NCBI GenBank assembly: GCA_002473165.1
Contig: DKSD01000078.1
Coordinates: 1-8,570, forward strand
From: Succinatimonas sp. UBA7265
GTDB taxonomy: Bacteria; Pseudomonadota; Gammaproteobacteria; Enterobacterales; Succinivibrionaceae
Direction of reading: 5' to 3'
DNA: 8,570 nt
Part shown: piece by piece, positions 5,783 through 8,570 of the stretch
Numbering within the stretch: position 1 is the first letter of the stretch
Layout of the letters: the number at the start of each line of letters is the position of its first letter
Translations under genes and position numbers: made by a program
The notes under the pieces: model-generated
The model's input: the letters and a program-made list of their open reading frames with translations, nothing else
The model's database searches: none
Told to the model about the DNA's origin: nothing

Positions 5783-6878
5783 AATCTATGCTGGCGCGGT
5801 CTTCGGCGAGCACCACGCTCTTTTCCAGAACTTCCCCGCCGCGGTAGAGCTTAAAGGTCAGGCTGGCCCCCGGGGCGGTCTTGGACACGAGCTCTATGAG
5901 CTCTTTGAGCGAGCTGATGCGGCTGCCGTTTACCTCAAAGATGATGTCGCCTGACTCGAGGATCCCGTAGGCCGGACCGCTGGGATCTATAAAGGCGATC
6001 CTCACGCCCACGCCCGGCTCGCCGTCAGGCAGCGGCACCGATCCGTCATCGGAGATCCCCAGATACCCGCGGATGACGCGGCCGTGCGAGATGATCTCGC
6101 GCATGACGGAGACGACAAGCTTGGACGGCACGGCAAAGCCGATGCCGTAAGTCTGGTAGCCGTTAAACGAGGCGGTGTTTATGCCCACGAGCTCGCCTGC
6201 GGTGTTAACGAGCGCCCCGCCTGAGTTGCCGCTGTTGATCGGGGCGTCTGTCTGGATGAGATCCTGCAGCCCCTCGCGGATATTCATCTGGTTGCGCGCC
6301 AAAAGCCCCGATCCCGAGCGGGCTGTCGAGGAGATGATGCCGTGGGTGACGGTCTGCCCTAAGTTGTTGGGGTTGCCGATCGCCAGCACGATGTCACCCA
6401 CCTGCGGCTCATGCTTAGCCGTGACCATCGGGATGGGGTGCAGGTTAGAAGCCTGCACCTTGAGCACGGCGATGTCGGTGCGGCGGTCAAAGCCGATGAC
6501 AAAAGCCTGGTAGAGTTGGCCGTCGCGCGTCATCGCAAAGATCGACTGATCCGGCTCGTTTGAGGAGGGCACGACGTGGTAGTTCGTGACGATGTAGCCG
6601 TCAGAGGACATGATGACGCCTGAGGCGCTCGTCTTGACCTCCTGGGGGGCGTCGCTGCGCTGCGAGGTGTAGGCCGAATTCAAGGCTGTGACGTAGATGT
6701 TGACGACACTGGGCGCGGCCCGGGCCACGGCGTACGCGTAGCCCTCGGCGTTCATGCTCTTTGAGTAGAGCAGATCGCCGATGCGCGATCCGGCCTTGGG
6801 GTTTACCAGCAAAATGGCGGTGCCCGCCGCGATGCCGACCAGCACCGGCGCGAGCGCTAATAAGAGTTTCCTGGACAC
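5781..6878 (-). CDS. degS: DegS-type membrane-anchored serine protease
   Basis: A 365-residue HtrA-family protease close to E. coli DegS (355 residues). In that family it senses misfolded outer-membrane porins through its PDZ domain and starts the sigma-E response by cutting the anti-sigma factor RseA in the periplasm. An uncleaved N-terminal membrane anchor spans about 5-25. The trypsin-like domain holds the triad H101 (TNYHVV), D135 (RTDIAVLK) and S219 (GNSGG). IGNPNNLGQT and SFNGYQTYGIGFAVP are DegS-like. One PDZ domain covers about 270-365; the single PDZ and the anchor favour DegS over DegP/DegQ. I chose the GTG at 6876-6878 because a strong AAGGAGGA (complement of 6882-6889) precedes it. 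The ATG at 6896 has no such site and would add six residues. No degQ or rse genes are in the window. Confidence 0.92.
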   Translation of the reverse strand: MSRKLLLALAPVLVGIAAGTAILLVNPKAGSRIGDLLYSKSMNAEGYAYAVARAAPSVVNIYVTALNSAYTSQRSDAPQEVKTSASGVIMSSDGYIVTNYHVVPSSNEPDQSIFAMTRDGQLYQAFVIGFDRRTDIAVLKVQASNLHPIPMVTAKHEPQVGDIVLAIGNPNNLGQTVTHGIISSTARSGSGLLARNQMNIREGLQDLIQTDAPINSGNSGGALVNTAGELVGINTASFNGYQTYGIGFAVPSKLVVSVMREIISHGRVIRGYLGISDDGSVPLPDGEPGVGVRIAFIDPSGPAYGILESGDIIFEVNGSRISSLKELIELVSKTAPGASLTFKLYRGGEVLEKSVVLAEDRASID

Positions 6879-6902
6879 GCGTCCTCCTTCGTGCATGCCC
6901 TG

Positions 6903-6908
6903 ATTTTA
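6903..6908 (-). promoter_or_regulatory. Possible -10 box of degS
   Basis: On the minus strand TAAAAT (complement of 6903-6908) matches the -10 consensus at five of six positions and would start transcription near 6896. The leader would then be about 18 bases and include the ribosome site, which supports the GTG start. No clear -35 element is seen. Confidence 0.4.
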
Positions 6909-6955
6909 AAGCACGAACCCGAAAAATAAACGGATCGGGGGCGGCCCCCGGGAAC

Positions 6956-6983
6956 AAAAAAGCCCCCGCAAGGGGGGCTTTTT
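6956..6983 (-). terminator. Symmetric intrinsic terminator after the chemoreceptor gene
   Basis: The stem GCCCCC (6962-6967) with GGGGGC (6973-6978) has a 5-nt loop and is flanked by A6 on the left and T5 on the right, so it can end transcripts on either strand. In context it ends the minus-strand chemoreceptor mRNA (stop at 6996-6998), with a U6 tail on that strand. Confidence 0.88.
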
Positions 6984-6995
6984 CAGGCGGCGAGC

Positions 6996-8570
6996 TTAAA
7001 GCGTGATCTTCTCGACCATGGCGGTGAGCTCGTGCATGCGCTGAGAGGAGGACTGCACCAGATCCGAGGTGTTCGTCGCTTCCTCGGCAAGGCCCTTGGA
7101 GGCGTTGGAGATGTTCTGCATGTTCGCGGAGATCTCGGAAGTGGCCGTGGTCTGCTCCTCGGCGGCCGTGGCTATCTGGGCAATGCGGCTGTTCACGCCG
7201 GAGACGCCTGCGGTGATCTGCTTTAACAGCCCCTGAATGGCGTCCGTGCGGGTCTTGAGCTCGCCCATGCTCTTAACCGAGTCAATCATGGAGGAGTTGG
7301 CCCTGTCGGCGCCTGAGCGGATCTCCTCGGTCATCTTGCTGATCTGCTGCGTGGACTTCGAGGTGCGGGAGGCCAGGGAGCGGACCTCGTCGGCCACGAC
7401 CGCGAAGCCCTTGCCGGCCTCGCCGGCGCGGGCGGCCTCGATGGCGGCGTTTAAGGCCAGCAGGTTTGTCTGCGAGGCGATGTCCTCGACGGTCTCGACA
7501 ATGCCGGAGATCTTCTGGATCTGCTCGGTAAGCTCGTGCACCAGTCCCGCGTCATGCCGGGTCTTCTCGGCCTGGGCGGTCAGGCCGTCGACGGTTGCGG
7601 AGATCTCGCGGGCGCCTGCTTCAGTGGTCTTGCCGGAGTTCTGGGCCTCGTTGGCCGCGTTCTCGCAGTTCTTGGCGATGTCGGCCGTGGTGGAGACCAT
7701 CTCGTCGGCGGCGGCGGAGACCGTGAGCGAGCGGGATTCGGTGTCTTTGGCAGACGCCGCGGTGCGGGCGCCGGAGGCGTTGATCTCGTCCATGCTGTTC
7801 GTGACGTCCGTGGCCACGTCGCGGATGGATCCCACGAGCTCATGCCATGACGTTCTCAGGCTCTCCAGAGATTTGAGGATGCTGCCGAACTCGTCGGCGC
7901 GGTTCTGCGGAATGGGCTGTGACAGATCCCCGCTGCCTAAACGGCGGGTGTGGGCGGCGATGTCATTGACGGCTCCGCGGATTGACTTTGAGAGCAGCGT
8001 CAGCCCGAGGATGTTCACGACGATGACGATTGCCAGCACGATGAGCGTGAGCACCGGCGACACGTCGGCCGTCAGCTCGTCGGAGTACTGCTTTGACAGC
8101 GCTGTCAGCTGCGCCTCAAGCTCGCCTGTGGTCTTGTCAAATTCATTGCCCAGCGGAGTGAGGTAGTCGCGGATCGTGTTGATGGCGTCCGTGGTCTTTC
8201 CCTCTTTCATGAACGGGAACATGATGTTGTTGACGTCATCGTCGTATTCCTTGATCAGGGCTTCAAGCCGGGTCAGCTTTTTTTGGTCGAGCGTGCTCTT
8301 GAGCTTTTTGCAGTCGCTGAGCATGGAGCTTTGAGCTGTCGCGTGGTTCTGCTTTAATTTTTCGAGATCATTGGGTGCAGCAGTCGGGAATTTGATGGCC
8401 GCGATGCGGTATTCCTTAAACTGCGCTTTAAGGTTGCCGATCGAGGTGAGCGACGGGATGATCTGGTTTATGACCTGCCCGGATGACCCGGTGGCGTCCG
8501 TGGCGCCTTTGATGGAAGCAGCACCGACCAGCATCAGCAGGATGATGCTGGCGATAATGACTGCCAGGAA
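6996..8570 (-). CDS. Methyl-accepting chemotaxis protein, N-terminus cut by the window edge
   Basis: Open reading runs without a stop to the right edge, giving 524 visible residues. The ATG at 8532-8534 is internal: the 12 codons upstream (FLAVIIASIILL) complete the first membrane segment, so the true start lies outside. Order of parts: TM1 (about 8510-8570); a periplasmic, mostly helical ligand domain of four-helix-bundle type (about 8065-8510); TM2 LTLIVLAIVIVVNILGL (about 7995-8060); a HAMP linker (about 7835-7990); and a long coiled-coil signalling domain with the conserved hairpin tip (about 7380-7500; SQTNLLALNAAIEAARAG and KGFAVVADEVRSLA), which binds CheA/CheW. The C-terminus ends MVEKITL, with no NWETF-like pentapeptide for CheR tethering. 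The ligand cannot be told from the sequence. A terminator follows the stop. Confidence 0.93.
   Translation of the reverse strand, partial: FLAVIIASIILLMLVGAASIKGATDATGSSGQVINQIIPSLTSIGNLKAQFKEYRIAAIKFPTAAPNDLEKLKQNHATAQSSMLSDCKKLKSTLDQKKLTRLEALIKEYDDDVNNIMFPFMKEGKTTDAINTIRDYLTPLGNEFDKTTGELEAQLTALSKQYSDELTADVSPVLTLIVLAIVIVVNILGLTLLSKSIRGAVNDIAAHTRRLGSGDLSQPIPQNRADEFGSILKSLESLRTSWHELVGSIRDVATDVTNSMDEINASGARTAASAKDTESRSLTVSAAADEMVSTTADIAKNCENAANEAQNSGKTTEAGAREISATVDGLTAQAEKTRHDAGLVHELTEQIQKISGIVETVEDIASQTNLLALNAAIEAARAGEAGKGFAVVADEVRSLASRTSKSTQQISKMTEEIRSGADRANSSMIDSVKSMGELKTRTDAIQGLLKQITAGVSGVNSRIAQIATAAEEQTTATSEISANMQNISNASKGLAEEATNTSDLVQSSSQRMHELTAMVEKITL

Noticed and set aside
7237..8166. 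Plus-strand open frame of 309 codons inside the chemoreceptor region
   Set aside because: It is the antisense shadow of a GC-rich coiled-coil gene whose minus-strand protein has conserved chemoreceptor motifs; its own product is Ser/Ala-rich with no recognisable domain.

Overview
The window reads as a chromosomal stretch from a gammaproteobacterium. The 5S rRNA and the tRNA-Thr(GGT) look enteric-like, a DegS-type inner-membrane stress protease is present, and almost every gene carries a strong AAGGAG-like ribosome binding site. The biotin synthase has features of the variant found in obligate anaerobes, so I infer an anaerobic or gut-type gammaproteobacterium (Succinivibrionaceae-like). The lineage is inference, not shown by the sequence.

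Layout. (1) Positions 1-275 are the distal end of an rRNA operon: 5S rRNA, tRNA-Thr(GGT) and a perfect 14-bp stem terminator. (2) Positions 373-720 encode a small protein made of three exact 39-residue repeats, each with a CX2C-X14-C-X5-H pattern, which I cannot place in a named family. A terminator follows it. (3) Positions 824-1801 encode a BioB-like radical SAM protein with its own terminator. (4) Positions 1845-1974 are a non-coding leader with four degenerate 21-bp tandem units, three ending in A5 tracts, next to a good -10 box. (5) Positions 1975-5122 encode a complete polar/acidic amino-acid ABC importer in the order ATPase, periplasmic binding protein, permease, permease. A hairpin with a T-tract sits between the binding protein and the first permease. 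(6) Positions 5134-5739 encode a cytidylate-kinase-like protein that appears to be the last gene of that operon, and an intrinsic terminator follows. (7) On the minus strand, convergent, lie degS (5781-6878) and a methyl-accepting chemotaxis protein whose N-terminus runs off the right edge (6996-8570). A symmetric terminator separates these two.

How the genes work together. The importer would capture an amino acid (aspartate/glutamate-like by resemblance to PEB1) in the periplasm and bring it in with ATP. The internal hairpin would let the binding protein be made in excess of the membrane parts. DegS would sense misfolded outer-membrane proteins, and the chemoreceptor would signal to the flagellar machinery. 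These are independent functions; apart from the importer operon I see no single multi-gene system. The most unusual signals are the phased 21-bp repeats before the importer, the triple zinc-ribbon-like protein, the BioB with a Ser in place of a cluster Cys plus extra Cys residues, and the altered P-loop of the kinase-like protein.
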